From NCBI GenBank assembly GCA_041166085.1, contig JBEEFP010000001.1, positions 38,711 to 102,710 of the forward strand: a stretch of 64,000 nucleotides of DNA, in the 5' to 3' direction. Positions 24,366 through 33,744 of this stretch are shown one piece after another; position 1 is the stretch's first letter, and every line of letters begins with the position of its first letter. The translations under genes and the position numbers were made by a program. The notes below the pieces were generated by a model, which was not told where the DNA came from, ran no database searches, and worked only from the letters and a program-made list of their open reading frames with translations. The DNA is from JBEEFP01 sp041166085. GTDB lineage: Bacteria; Actinomycetota; Acidimicrobiia; Acidimicrobiales; JAFATL01.

Positions 24366-25103
24366 GTGCCGACCGACAATGCTGCCGCCTGGGACCGGTT
24401 CTCCTCCGCCTATCAAGCGGGGGCCCGCCTGCCCGTCGACGTCGCCCACTACGGGCCCGACATCGGAACCGAGGCCGAGTTCCGACTCTTGGGCGACCTC
24501 AAGGGCAAGCGCGTCCTCGAGCTCGGGTGCGGGGGCGGCCAGTGCTCCATCGCCTTCGCCAAGCAGGGGGCTACCGCCATCGGTGTCGACTTCTCGGCCG
24601 AGCAGCTGGCGTTCGCCCGCCGTCTCTCGGAGCGCGAGAACGTGCGGGTCGAGCTCCATCAGGCCGACTTGGCAGACCTGGCCTTCGTGCGCGCCGACTC
24701 CATCGACGCCGCGTTCAGTGCCTATGCGTTCGGGTTCGTCGAAGACCTGAGCCGGGTGTTCCGCCAGGTCCACCGCGTGCTGAAGCCGAACGCGCCGCTG
24801 GTGTTCAGCCTGCCCCACCCCGCGTACGACATGATCGACGACGACGCGGAGGAACCGCTGCTCGTCCGTCGCTCCTACTTCGACCGCTCGCCGATCGAGT
24901 ACGAGTGGAACGGGATCACCTTCACCGACTTCCACCACACGATCAGCGATCTCTACATGGCGCTCGTGCGGGCCAGCTATCGCGTCGACGTGATGCTGGA
25001 GCCGGAGCCCACCGCGGGCGGCCCGCGCAGCATGCATTGGCACGAGAGCTTCCAGTGGGTCCCGCGCACGCTGATCGTCAGGGCCCGCAAGGAGGGCAAC
25101 TAG
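24366..25103 (+). CDS. Class I SAM-dependent methyltransferase
   Basis: A 245-residue methyltransferase with the SAM motif VLELGCGGGQCS, motif II GVDFSAEQLAFARRL and post-motifs DLADLAFVRADSIDAAFSAYAF and VHRVLKPNAPLVFSLPHP. The first 35 residues (WDRFSSAYQ) resemble small-molecule methyltransferases. Acceptor unknown. GTG start; a strong hairpin follows the stop. Confidence 0.82.
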   Translation: MPTDNAAAWDRFSSAYQAGARLPVDVAHYGPDIGTEAEFRLLGDLKGKRVLELGCGGGQCSIAFAKQGATAIGVDFSAEQLAFARRLSERENVRVELHQADLADLAFVRADSIDAAFSAYAFGFVEDLSRVFRQVHRVLKPNAPLVFSLPHPAYDMIDDDAEEPLLVRRSYFDRSPIEYEWNGITFTDFHHTISDLYMALVRASYRVDVMLEPEPTAGGPRSMHWHESFQWVPRTLIVRARKEGN

Positions 25104-25122
25104 CAATCCGCACTTCTCGGCC

Positions 25123-25152
25123 TGGTCTGTGGCGGAGTTCCGCCACAGACCA
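25123..25152. terminator. Bidirectional hairpin terminator
   Basis: A perfect 14-bp stem (25123-25136 with 25139-25152) with a 2-base loop sits between the convergent methyltransferase and phosphoesterase genes. No T-tract. Position and stem strength support termination in both directions. Confidence 0.65.
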
Positions 25153-25163
25153 TGCCCAGTTCG

Positions 25164-28073
25164 CTACTTGGCGTACGCCGGCAGCTGCACCGGGGTGCCA
25201 CGCGCCGCCGCGTAGAGGATGGCGTTGAGGGTCGCCTCGTCGATGCGGTCGTAGGTGCTCCAGTCCATCGCCATCGACGCGTCCTGACCGGGCGCGCCGA
25301 TCTGGTTCACGGCGAAGGGAATCAGCGGCTTGACGGCCGTGTACGGCGCGGTGTCCGGCGTCTCGTCGAGCGACGAGCGGAAGGCACCGTGCTGGGGAGC
25401 GGCGAGCTTGTCGTTGAGGTTCATGGGCGGCACGTCGAAGATGGTCTCGATCGTGCGAAGCAGCGAGCCCATCGAACCCCACTGGTGGTTGGCGCCCGGC
25501 TTGGCCCACGGTCCGACGACCTGCAGGTAGTCCCGCAGGGGCGAGATGTGGTCGCCGGCGGCCTGGGTGTCGTCCTCGGTCATCATGACGACCGTCGACT
25601 TCCAGAACGGGCTCTTCGACAGCGCCTCGACGATGCGGCCGATGGCGTAGTCGTTGTCCGCGACCATCGACGCCGGCGTCGGGTTCCCGAGGTTGGTGCC
25701 GAGGGTGTGGTTCACCGGCAGCGACATGTACATGAAGCTCGGCATGACGTCCGTCTTGTCTTCGCCCGAGGCGTTGTACACGTCGGTCCAGTGCTTGAGC
25801 GTGTACTGGTCGTCGAGGGTGCGCCCGGCGCAATCCTGCATCTGGTCGGGGCTGTCGGGCCATGGGCCATCGCCGGCGTTCCCGGTGATGAACAGGTTGG
25901 CCCGGCAGCTGTCGAAGTACTGGATGTCGCCCTGCTTCCAGTACGCGGTCGAGCCGTCCTTGTTCTTGCCCTTGGCCTGGTAGACGTCCATGCCCTGTGA
26001 TTCGCGGGCAGTGCCTTCGCCGTAGATGGCCATGGTGAGGTCGGCGCCCCTGGTCTCGGGCGGCTTGGCCCCCGCCCGCTTGAAGGCCTCGAAGATGTAG
26101 CCGCCCTCGGGATCCTGCAGCTCGCTGTCCGCGTCACGGATCTTCTCGTTCTCCGCCGGCGATCCGACCGACGGGCGCAGCGGATCCCCGCCGCCGTGGC
26201 TGCCCCGGATGCCCTGGTCGTAATCCGCCTGCCATGTCTTCTCGTTGTGGTCGGTGGCGATGGCCCCCGACGTGTAGGAGTGACCGGTCACCGACACCTC
26301 GGCGTCGGAGAAGAACCGATCACTCAGGCTGTACCGGTCGACGAACGAGTGGTGGTTGGGCGTGACGGGCTGGCCGTAGAGCAGCCACTTCGGATCCGCG
26401 TCGTACGTGGAGGAGTTCACATCACCGAAGTACTGGTCGAACGTCTTGTTCTCGGTGACGATGTAGAGGACGTGCTTGACCGGGCTCTTGCGGTTGCCCT
26501 GCGGGCACAGCACCTCGGAGACGTTGGGCCCGTCGCAGGCCTTGACCGACACCCGGTTCAGCTGGTCGTTCGACTCCACCTGGCCGGTCCAGGTCGCCTC
26601 CTGCCCCGCCGCGGCGGGTAGATCGATGCGGCTCACCGTGCCATTGGTGCGAGGGCCGAAGGGCGGGTTGCCGTTCCAACCCACGCTGAGGTTGACACCG
26701 GGCGCCGGGCCGATGCCCTTGGCGTTGGTGACCCAAAGGCGGTAACTGTCAGCGGTGCCGGTCACGAGGAGTGCGGAGGGATACCAGCCGGTGGGGATGT
26801 ACCTGGCCTTGCCGGCGATCGGGCGGCCGGTGTGCGCGTCCCGCACCTCGACGGCGTTCATGCCCGCCAGGGCGACGAACAGGCGATCGCCGCCAGGCGA
26901 CAGGGCGAAGGCGTCGGGATGGGCGCCCACGGGAACGCCGTCCCGGGGCTTGACGGACTCGGTGGCGATCACGTTCGGGGTCGCGGCGCTGACGTCGAGG
27001 ACGGAGATGGAGTCGTCGTTGGTGTTCGCGACGAAGAGGCGCTCGCGGTCGGCGCTGAGCTGGAGCGCTGAGGGGTGGTGACCCACCTGGACGAAACCGA
27101 TCTCCCGGGCGGTCGCCGGGTCCCTGACGTCGACAACCGACACGGTGCCGCCGTCGCTGCCGCCCCGTCCGGCCTCGTCGGCCCAGTTGGAGACATAGAG
27201 GAGCTTGCGCTGCGGGTCGAGGGCGAGGGCGTAGGCGTCGAGCCCGACGGGCACCCGGGCGACGACCGCGCCCATGCCGTTGTCGGCCGCGGTGTCGATG
27301 ATCGCCACCCGCGCGCAGGCGGCCTGCGCCGAGGGGCAGGCGTTGGGCGTGCCTGCGGGTTCGCTGAGCGTGCCCGCTACGTACAGCAGGTTGCCGTCGA
27401 GGACGGAGTTCCCCGGGTAACCCGGGACCCGGATCCCGTCGCCCACGGGAAGGTTCGGCGCCGGCGTCTGCCCGGTGAGGCGCGCCGCTGCTGCGTCGAG
27501 GCCTGCGTGCACGGGGACGGGCTGGGCGCTCGTCACGTCCTCGGACACGACCGCGGGCCCGGCCAAGCGGAAGCGGAACAGCCGGTCGGCGTTGCCGCCG
27601 CTCGCGAACACCCGGCCGTCCGGCGTGACGGCGACACCCATGAAGAGGTTGGGCGCCGGCGTGGTCGTCGCCGTGAGGGCATCGGCATCGATCACGTGCA
27701 AGCTCTGCAGGCCGCCGCTGTCCGACGTCACGACGATCTGCGACTGGTCGGCGGTGGCGGCGAGGCCGAGCGGGAAGCGCTGGGTCTCCACCTGCTTGCC
27801 GGCGGGCGTGAGCTTCCACCCGTTCGGCATGCAGTCGGCCTTGGCCGTCACGCAGTCGGGTCCGGCATCGGCATCCTGCGCCTTCGCCGGGGCTGCGGCC
27901 CTGGCCTCGGTGCCCGCCCCGCCGGTCAGGTCGAGGAACCGCTTGGCTTCGCCCGTCGGGCCGAGGTTCGTCGCCGCGCTCGTGCGCAGCGCCCGCTGGC
28001 CGATCACGGCGCCGGACGCGAGCAACGCGAGGACCAGGTAGGCGGCGCCGAGGCGGCGCGGAGCACTCTTCAC
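25164..28073 (-). CDS. Exported beta-propeller protein with phosphoesterase domain
   Basis: A 969-residue protein. An N-terminal signal/TM segment (LGAAYLVLALLASGAVIG) is followed by a YVTN-like beta-propeller of about 400 residues with repeats such as LLYVSNWADEAG and RLFVANTNDDSISVLDV, then a phosphoesterase-type domain of the alkaline-phosphatase superfamily starting VKHVLYIVTENKTFDQYFGD and containing VTGHSYTSGAIATDHNE, VVMMTEDDTQAAGDHISP and RTIETIFDVPPMNLND. Likely a surface phosphodiesterase or phosphatase; substrate unknown. The GTG at 28073 follows GAGAGGGG; a frame start at 28115 would precede the signal segment unnaturally. Confidence 0.82.
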   Translation of the reverse strand: MKSAPRRLGAAYLVLALLASGAVIGQRALRTSAATNLGPTGEAKRFLDLTGGAGTEARAAAPAKAQDADAGPDCVTAKADCMPNGWKLTPAGKQVETQRFPLGLAATADQSQIVVTSDSGGLQSLHVIDADALTATTTPAPNLFMGVAVTPDGRVFASGGNADRLFRFRLAGPAVVSEDVTSAQPVPVHAGLDAAAARLTGQTPAPNLPVGDGIRVPGYPGNSVLDGNLLYVAGTLSEPAGTPNACPSAQAACARVAIIDTAADNGMGAVVARVPVGLDAYALALDPQRKLLYVSNWADEAGRGGSDGGTVSVVDVRDPATAREIGFVQVGHHPSALQLSADRERLFVANTNDDSISVLDVSAATPNVIATESVKPRDGVPVGAHPDAFALSPGGDRLFVALAGMNAVEVRDAHTGRPIAGKARYIPTGWYPSALLVTGTADSYRLWVTNAKGIGPAPGVNLSVGWNGNPPFGPRTNGTVSRIDLPAAAGQEATWTGQVESNDQLNRVSVKACDGPNVSEVLCPQGNRKSPVKHVLYIVTENKTFDQYFGDVNSSTYDADPKWLLYGQPVTPNHHSFVDRYSLSDRFFSDAEVSVTGHSYTSGAIATDHNEKTWQADYDQGIRGSHGGGDPLRPSVGSPAENEKIRDADSELQDPEGGYIFEAFKRAGAKPPETRGADLTMAIYGEGTARESQGMDVYQAKGKNKDGSTAYWKQGDIQYFDSCRANLFITGNAGDGPWPDSPDQMQDCAGRTLDDQYTLKHWTDVYNASGEDKTDVMPSFMYMSLPVNHTLGTNLGNPTPASMVADNDYAIGRIVEALSKSPFWKSTVVMMTEDDTQAAGDHISPLRDYLQVVGPWAKPGANHQWGSMGSLLRTIETIFDVPPMNLNDKLAAPQHGAFRSSLDETPDTAPYTAVKPLIPFAVNQIGAPGQDASMAMDWSTYDRIDEATLNAILYAAARGTPVQLPAYAK

Positions 28074-28176
28074 GATGAACCCCTCTCCCCCGGCGTGAAC
28101 GCCAGTGGACTGCACGGTGACCAGAAGGGATTCGCCACCTCAGCCACCTTGTCCTTTCGTCCTGCTTACGCGGGGC

Positions 28177-29133
28177 TCACTCCGTCAGCCATGTGGCGTA
28201 GGCGCCGGCGAAGAGCGCCGGGAGCCCGCCCGTGTGCAGGAACACGACGCGGTCGCCGGGCGCGAGGCGTCCGTCCCGTCGGGCCGCGATGAGGCCGGCC
28301 ATCGCCTTCCCCGTGTACACCGGGTCGAGGACCAGCCCTTCGAAACGCGCCGCCAGCCGCAGCGCCTCCCGTCCTTCGTCGGTGGCGACGGCGTATCCGC
28401 CGCCGATCTGGCCGTGGTCGACCCGACAGGTGCCCACGGGCGAGGGTCGCCCCGCGAGGGCGGCCGCGTCGACCGCCTTGGACGCCACAGCCTCCTCGAG
28501 GTCGGCGCGCGCGCCCACGTTCACACCGAGGATGCGGTCGTGGTCGCCGATCCCCGCGGCCAGGCCCGCGTGGGTGCCTCCCGAACCGTCGGCCACCACG
28601 ACCACATCGAGGTCCGGGACCTGGTCCAGCAGCTCGAGTCCGCCCGCGACGTAGCCCAGAGCACCGACGGTCGACGCTCCGCCGATCGGCATCGAGTACG
28701 GGCGACGTCCCGCACCACGCAGGCGGTCGCACGCGTCGTCGATCGCCGCCTCGGTCTCTGCGTAGTCGAGCCGGCCGGCCCAGATGATGTCCGCGCCCAT
28801 GAGCAGGTCGATGACGACATTCCCGGTGGGCACCTCGACCCGCTCGGACGACAGCACGAGCGTGCAGGCGAGGCCGACCCGATTGGCAGCGGCCGCGGTC
28901 ATGCGCACGTGGTTGCTCTGACGGCCGCCTCCGGTGACGAGCGTGTCGCAGCCCTGGGCCAGCGCGTCGGCGCAGAGGTACTCGAGCTTGCGTGCCTTGT
29001 TGCCGCCCGCGGCCAGTCCGGTGCAGTCGTCGCGCTTGACGAGGAGGGCGCCGTCGTCGAAGCCGAGATGCGCGCCCAGCCGCGCCATCGGTTCCAGTGG
29101 CGTCGGCAGGTGGGCGAGCCGGAGTGGCTGCAT
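28177..29133 (-). CDS. PLP-dependent ACC deaminase/D-cysteine desulfhydrase-family enzyme
   Basis: A 318-residue fold type II PLP enzyme. The N-terminal motif LVKRDDCTGLAAGGNKARKLEYL contains the Schiff-base lysine, followed by GGGRQSNHVRMTAAAA (phosphate/carboxylate binding), DGSGGTHAGLAAG (PLP phosphate cup) and DPVYTGKAMAGL. This pattern fits the DcyD/AcdS family; deciding between ACC and D-cysteine as substrate needs active-site residues not obvious here. It is divergent from the HAD gene. Confidence 0.86.
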   Translation of the reverse strand: MQPLRLAHLPTPLEPMARLGAHLGFDDGALLVKRDDCTGLAAGGNKARKLEYLCADALAQGCDTLVTGGGRQSNHVRMTAAAANRVGLACTLVLSSERVEVPTGNVVIDLLMGADIIWAGRLDYAETEAAIDDACDRLRGAGRRPYSMPIGGASTVGALGYVAGGLELLDQVPDLDVVVVADGSGGTHAGLAAGIGDHDRILGVNVGARADLEEAVASKAVDAAALAGRPSPVGTCRVDHGQIGGGYAVATDEGREALRLAARFEGLVLDPVYTGKAMAGLIAARRDGRLAPGDRVVFLHTGGLPALFAGAYATWLTE

Positions 29134-29155
29134 CGCCCGACGGTACTCTCGACCG

Positions 29156-29860
29156 ATGGCGGCCCAACTCGTCCTCTGGGACATCGACGGCACACTCATG
29201 CGGGCCGGTGCAATCGCGGGGCAGGCCTTCGCCCGGGCCGTGGCGTCCGTGCTCGAACGGGCTGAGCACGAGGTCGAGCTCGTCCCGATGGCCGGGAAGA
29301 CCGACCCGCAGATCGCGCGGGAGATCCTCGTGCTCGCCGCCCTCGAGGAGGCAGAGGTCGACGGCCACGTCCCGGCGGTGATCGCCCAGCTCGAGGCCGA
29401 GCTCGGCGCGGCGGAGGAGATGCTGCGGGAGAACGGACGGGTGTTACCGGGCGTGCGGGAGCTGCTGCAGGAGCTGCGGGACGACCCCGGCGTCGTCCAG
29501 ACCGTGCTGACCGGGAACACCGCCGCCAACGCCCGGGCCAAGCTCGACGCTTTCGACATCACCGCCTTCTTCGACCTCGACGTGGCCGCCTTCGGCAGCG
29601 ACGACGCCGACCGCCGCAACCTGGTCCCCATCGCCCTCGAGCGGGCGCGTGACATCCGCGGCATCTCGGTCGCACCGGACGAGGCCTGGGTGATCGGTGA
29701 CACCGCCCACGATTTGGCGTGCGCGCGGGCGGCCGGCGTGCGCTGCATCCTGGTGGCCACTGGCCAGCCCTCGCTGGAGGAGCTGCTTCCGCTCGACGCG
29801 GACGCGGTGCTGGCGGACCTCAGCGACGTCGACGCCGTCCTCGCCCTCCTTCGGTCATGA
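29156..29860 (+). CDS. HAD-superfamily hydrolase
   Basis: A 234-residue haloacid-dehalogenase-type phosphatase: motif I LWDIDGTLMRAG (nucleophile Asp), a helical cap (about 20-95), motif II TVLTGNTAANA, motif III region and motif IV WVIGDTAHDLACARAAG. Similar to phosphoglycolate-phosphatase-like proteins but substrate is unassigned. The stop overlaps the next start (ATGA), so it is co-translated with the cupin gene. Confidence 0.85.
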   Translation: MAAQLVLWDIDGTLMRAGAIAGQAFARAVASVLERAEHEVELVPMAGKTDPQIAREILVLAALEEAEVDGHVPAVIAQLEAELGAAEEMLRENGRVLPGVRELLQELRDDPGVVQTVLTGNTAANARAKLDAFDITAFFDLDVAAFGSDDADRRNLVPIALERARDIRGISVAPDEAWVIGDTAHDLACARAAGVRCILVATGQPSLEELLPLDADAVLADLSDVDAVLALLRS

Positions 29861-30450
29861 GCGCCCTCGACGATCTCGTCAACGCCACCGACGAAGCGTT
29901 GCGAGCGGGCGGGAGCGAGGAGGCCGTCTGCGCCGCCGTCACCCCGGCCATGGCGACGTTGCTCCGCGATCCCGACCCGTTGCCTGTCGATGCGTACTCG
30001 TCCCTCGAGGGTCGGGCGGTCGGCAACCTTCTCCACGCCGACCCGGGCGGGCGCTTCCACGTGCTCGCCGTCGTCTTTCCCGAGGGCACGTCCAGCGGAG
30101 TGCACCACCACGGTTGCTGGGGACTCATCGGGTACCTCCGCGGCGGCGACGAAGAGACGCGCTACGCCGCAGCCCGCGACTCCGACGGCACCGCCGAGCT
30201 GCACGAGGTGTCACGCCACATCTGGCACCAGGGCGACATCACCGCGCTCCTGCCGGAGCGGGGCGAGGGCTGGCACCGCGTCCGCAACCCGGGTCCGGGC
30301 GATGGGGTCAGCGTGCACGTGTTGTGCATGACGCCCGGCGACCACCCGCACCGCTTCTGGGACCGCACCACCCTCGTCGTCTCCGACTTCCCCTTCGTCG
30401 AGGAGGCCCCAGGCCGCTGGCGCGCCCAGCTGGCCAAACCCCGAACCTGA
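29857..30450 (+). CDS. Cupin protein of the cysteine-dioxygenase type
   Basis: A 197-residue single-cupin protein resembling cysteine dioxygenase-like enzymes. The metal site reads GVHHHGCWGLIGYLRGG, with later His in WHRVRNPGPGDGVSVHVLC. Such enzymes oxidise thiols or related compounds with Fe(II), but the substrate is not certain. The ATG overlaps the HAD stop. Terminated by a long hairpin. Confidence 0.78.
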   Translation: MSALDDLVNATDEALRAGGSEEAVCAAVTPAMATLLRDPDPLPVDAYSSLEGRAVGNLLHADPGGRFHVLAVVFPEGTSSGVHHHGCWGLIGYLRGGDEETRYAAARDSDGTAELHEVSRHIWHQGDITALLPERGEGWHRVRNPGPGDGVSVHVLCMTPGDHPHRFWDRTTLVVSDFPFVEEAPGRWRAQLAKPRT

Positions 30451-30503
30451 CCGACTTTTTCGCGATTCGACCGGTCATACCGGTCGAATCGCGAAAAGGT
30501 CGG
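30451..30503. terminator. Very long bidirectional hairpin
   Basis: A perfect 19-bp stem (30457-30475 with 30479-30497) with a 3-base loop is extended by a further 5-bp outer stem (30451-30455 with 30499-30503) after one mismatch. T and A runs at the base give U-rich ends in both directions. It separates the convergent cupin and pcnA genes. Confidence 0.8.
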
Positions 30504-30517
30504 TCTCCTGCGAGAAG

Positions 30518-31924
30518 TCAGGCGGGGTTCGCCGGTTCGGCCGACTCGGGCTGGTCGGCCCACCAGGCGCGCAGACGACGTTCGGCCTCGTCGCGACCCA
30601 GCGGGCCCTCGTCCAGGCGCATCTCGAGCAGGTGGGAAAGGGCGCGGCCGACGACGGGACCGGGGGGGAGGCCGAGCAGGCTCATCACTTCGGTGCCGTC
30701 GAGGTCGGGGCGGATGGCGTCGAGCTCCTCTTGGTGTCGGAGCTCGTCGATGCGGCGCTCGAGATGGTCCATGCGGGTGGCCAGGGCCTCGGCCTTGGTC
30801 CGGTTGCGACTGGTGCAGTCGGCCCGGGTCAGCAGGTTGAGCTTGTCGAGGAGCGGGCCCGCATCACGGACGTATCGACGCACCGCACTGTCGCTCCACT
30901 CGCCGTTCTCGCCGTATCCGTGGAAGCGCAGGTGGAGCTCGACCAGTCGCGCGACGGCGTCGATGTCCTCGTTGGAGTAGTGCAACGCCCGCATGCGGTC
31001 GCGCGCCATCCGCGCTCCGACGACCTCGTGGTGGTGGAACGAAACGCCGCCGGGCCCGAACGAGCGGGTCTTGGGCTTGCCGACGTCATGGAAGAGGGCG
31101 GCAAGGCGCAGGATGCGATCGGGCGGGGTCTTCTCGACGACCGCGACGGTGTGGGCCAACACGTCCTTGTGGCGGTGGACGGGGTCCTGCTCGAGGGCCA
31201 GGCCCGGGAGCTCGGGCAGGAACTCCTCGGCCAGGCCCGTCTCCACCAGGAACCAGATGCCGTCGGCCGGGCGCTCGATCACCATGAGCTTGTCGAGCTC
31301 GTCGCGGATGCGCTCACCCGAGACGATGTCGAGGCGGGCCCGCATCGACGTCACCGCCCGCACGACCTCGGGCTCGGGTGCGAGGCGGTAGCCGGCGAGG
31401 AACCTGGCGGCGCGCAGCATGCGCAACGGGTCGTCGTTGAAGGACTCCTCGGGCGACAGCGGGGTGCGGAGCCGGTGGTCGGCGAGGTCACCCACCCCGT
31501 CGAACGGGTCGACCAGCACCGCATCCGGGAGTCGCAGCGCCATGGCGTTGACGGTGAAGTCGCGACGGGCCAGGTCGGCTTCGACCGCGTCGGCGAACAC
31601 GACGTCCGGCTTGCGCGAATCCGGCTGGTACGCCTCGGCGCGGTGCGTGGTGATCTCCAGATCACGGCCGCCCTTGCGCGCGCCGATGGTGCCGAAGCGC
31701 TGGCCCTGGGTCCACACCGCGTCGGCCCATCCCTCGAGCAGCCGCAGGGTCTCCTCGGGCCGAGCGTCGGTGGTGAAGTCGAGGTCGGCGTCGTCGGAGA
31801 GGCGGTCGAGGATCGCGTCGCGCACGACACCGCCGACGAGGTAGATGCGGTGGCCGGCCCGGTCGAAGCGCGCCGTCACCTCGCGGGTCTCGTCGACGAG
31901 CGGCTGCAGGCGCTCGGGGATCAC
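30518..31924 (-). CDS. pcnA: CCA tRNA nucleotidyltransferase
   Basis: A 468-residue protein with the class II nucleotidyltransferase head (IYLVGGVVRDAILDRLSDDADLDFTT, then RRDFTVNAMAL and DDPLRMLRAARF) followed by an HD domain (LAALFHDVGKP, SFHHHEVVGARM). It adds or repairs tRNA 3' CCA, which matters here because the local tRNA-Gly lacks an encoded CCA. Symbol follows mycobacterial usage; the gene's place before the murJ region matches Mycobacterium. Length normal. Confidence 0.93.
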   Translation of the reverse strand: MIPERLQPLVDETREVTARFDRAGHRIYLVGGVVRDAILDRLSDDADLDFTTDARPEETLRLLEGWADAVWTQGQRFGTIGARKGGRDLEITTHRAEAYQPDSRKPDVVFADAVEADLARRDFTVNAMALRLPDAVLVDPFDGVGDLADHRLRTPLSPEESFNDDPLRMLRAARFLAGYRLAPEPEVVRAVTSMRARLDIVSGERIRDELDKLMVIERPADGIWFLVETGLAEEFLPELPGLALEQDPVHRHKDVLAHTVAVVEKTPPDRILRLAALFHDVGKPKTRSFGPGGVSFHHHEVVGARMARDRMRALHYSNEDIDAVARLVELHLRFHGYGENGEWSDSAVRRYVRDAGPLLDKLNLLTRADCTSRNRTKAEALATRMDHLERRIDELRHQEELDAIRPDLDGTEVMSLLGLPPGPVVGRALSHLLEMRLDEGPLGRDEAERRLRAWWADQPESAEPANPA

Positions 31925-31971
31925 CGACCCGAGGCTACCGGGGGCCTATCCGGCCCCCGGTGGCCATTCGG

Positions 31972-33738
31972 TCAGATGACCTGCTTCGGCAGCAGCTTGG
32001 CGCGCACGTCGGCCGGCAGCTGTTCCACCAGATCGGCGTGCGACCGGAGGGTCAGTACGCCGTAGGAACGGGCCGCCTTGATCAGCGCTTCCTGGCGCCG
32101 TTTGGGCGCAGAGCTCAGCTCGCGCAGCAGGACGACCAGCGTCTCGTCGCGCCCGGGGCCGGGCGCTGCCGGCGCGTCGTCGGCACCGTTGGCGACGACG
32201 GCCGGCTGCGCAGCGCCGGGGCCAGAATCGGCCGCGATGTCCTGCTCGAACGCGGTGTGCTCCGGTGCGGATGCGACCACGTGCTGCTGCTCCGGATCCG
32301 GCGCGTCGGCCGCGCTGATCGGATCCGGCACGAAGTAACCCGGACCCATCGCCCCCTGCACCGGGACCCGCGGAGGTTCCGGCGCGGCGGGCGGGATCGT
32401 CGGCGAGTCAGCGCGGAGCGAGTCGTAGAAGTCCTTCGGGTCCGGCTCGGCCGCCGTCTGGGCTGCCGCCGCCTCTTCCCGGAGGAAGTCGTACGCGTCG
32501 CTGGCCACCACCGCCGGCGCGGGCTCCGGTTCGTGCGTGGGCTCCGGTGCGGCCGCCGGCGCCGGCTCGGCGAGGAGGGGGGCTTCCTCGCGCGGAGCCG
32601 CCGCGTGCGCGGCCCGATGCTCGGCCAACTTCTCCTTGAGCTTCTCCTCCGCGTCCTTGTCACCGGCGCGGCCGGCCCGCTTGATGGCGCTCTTGATCGC
32701 CACCTCGGGGTCGTCGTCGCGAGACTCGATGACGCCGCCCGCTCGTTGCTCCGCGAGCAGCCGCTCGATGCGCTTCATGTCGGCGCGCATCTCGGCGTAC
32801 TTGCCACCGCGACGGCTCCATGCCCGCCGGAGGAACCAGATGGCTGCAAGGGCGGCGACGAGAGCGATGAGCAACGCCCACGGGAAGTAGAACCTCGAAG
32901 CACGAGCCGTCTGAACGGGGCCCGCGTCGCTGCCGGTCGCACCGATGAGCGTCTCGACGCTCACGGCGTACCGCCGCGGGCCTCCCCAGAGCGGCACGCT
33001 CTTCGAGATCACGTACTTCTCGACGGACTGGGACAGCACCTCACTCGGACCTGCGGCTGTCGAACCGTTGACCTTCACGGTGGGCCGCAGCCGCACCCGC
33101 CCGGTGTTGTGGACCGTCACCGTCACTGTCGCCGCGCGAGGGAAGAACGACGAGTCTGGGTTGACCTCGACGCTGTCGATGACGAAGGCCGGTCGGGCTT
33201 CGCCCGGCACCGTCACATAGAGCCGCGTGGCCACTCGCTTGATGATCTTGAACAAGTTCCCGTCGCCCTGCGACTGCGGCGCTCCCTCGACGATCAGGGC
33301 GCCCACATGGTCGCCGGGCTCGGCGCCCTTGGGCACCACGACGGTGAAGGAGACGTCCATCGCCTTCTTGGCCGGGATCGTCACGTCGGGGTTGTCGATC
33401 CGGACCCATGTGCCGATGTCCTTGACATCCTTGTCGTGAAGTTGAGGCGCACCCTTCTTGTCGAAGATGACGTCGGCAACGGAGAGTCGCACCGTTTGGT
33501 CGACATCGGCGGGATTCGCGATGTGCGCCACCATCCTGATCTCGGAGCCGGGACCACCCGCGCCGACGAACCATTGCCCGGCGTTCGGGTCATTCGAATC
33601 GGTGCCGACCGGCGTGACTCCAACCGACTGCACTCCTGGCTGTTGATCTGTGGCCTGGGCGAGAGCAGGCGAGGAAAGGGTCATCCCCGCCACGAGGGCG
33701 GGGATGACTGCAACCAGAAGTCGCCGAATGAGAGTCAT
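31972..33738 (-). CDS. DUF916-like exported protein with TM helix and long cytoplasmic tail
   Basis: A 588-residue protein. The signal peptide cleaves after PALA (about residue 27). The extracytoplasmic part (about 28-280) resembles the DUF916/WxL-interacting fold: GSEIRMVAHIANPADVDQTVRLSV, then PAKKAMDVSFTVVVPKGAEPGDH, then TVTVTVHNTGRVRLRPTVKV. One TM helix (about 285-302, FYFPWALLIALVAALAAIWF) leads to a 280-residue cytoplasmic region rich in charge and Pro/Ala that ends with a helical segment. Its partner gene is 6 bases upstream. Confidence 0.72.
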   Translation of the reverse strand: MTLIRRLLVAVIPALVAGMTLSSPALAQATDQQPGVQSVGVTPVGTDSNDPNAGQWFVGAGGPGSEIRMVAHIANPADVDQTVRLSVADVIFDKKGAPQLHDKDVKDIGTWVRIDNPDVTIPAKKAMDVSFTVVVPKGAEPGDHVGALIVEGAPQSQGDGNLFKIIKRVATRLYVTVPGEARPAFVIDSVEVNPDSSFFPRAATVTVTVHNTGRVRLRPTVKVNGSTAAGPSEVLSQSVEKYVISKSVPLWGGPRRYAVSVETLIGATGSDAGPVQTARASRFYFPWALLIALVAALAAIWFLRRAWSRRGGKYAEMRADMKRIERLLAEQRAGGVIESRDDDPEVAIKSAIKRAGRAGDKDAEEKLKEKLAEHRAAHAAAPREEAPLLAEPAPAAAPEPTHEPEPAPAVVASDAYDFLREEAAAAQTAAEPDPKDFYDSLRADSPTIPPAAPEPPRVPVQGAMGPGYFVPDPISAADAPDPEQQHVVASAPEHTAFEQDIAADSGPGAAQPAVVANGADDAPAAPGPGRDETLVVLLRELSSAPKRRQEALIKAARSYGVLTLRSHADLVEQLPADVRAKLLPKQVI

Positions 33739-33744
33739 GGGTCC

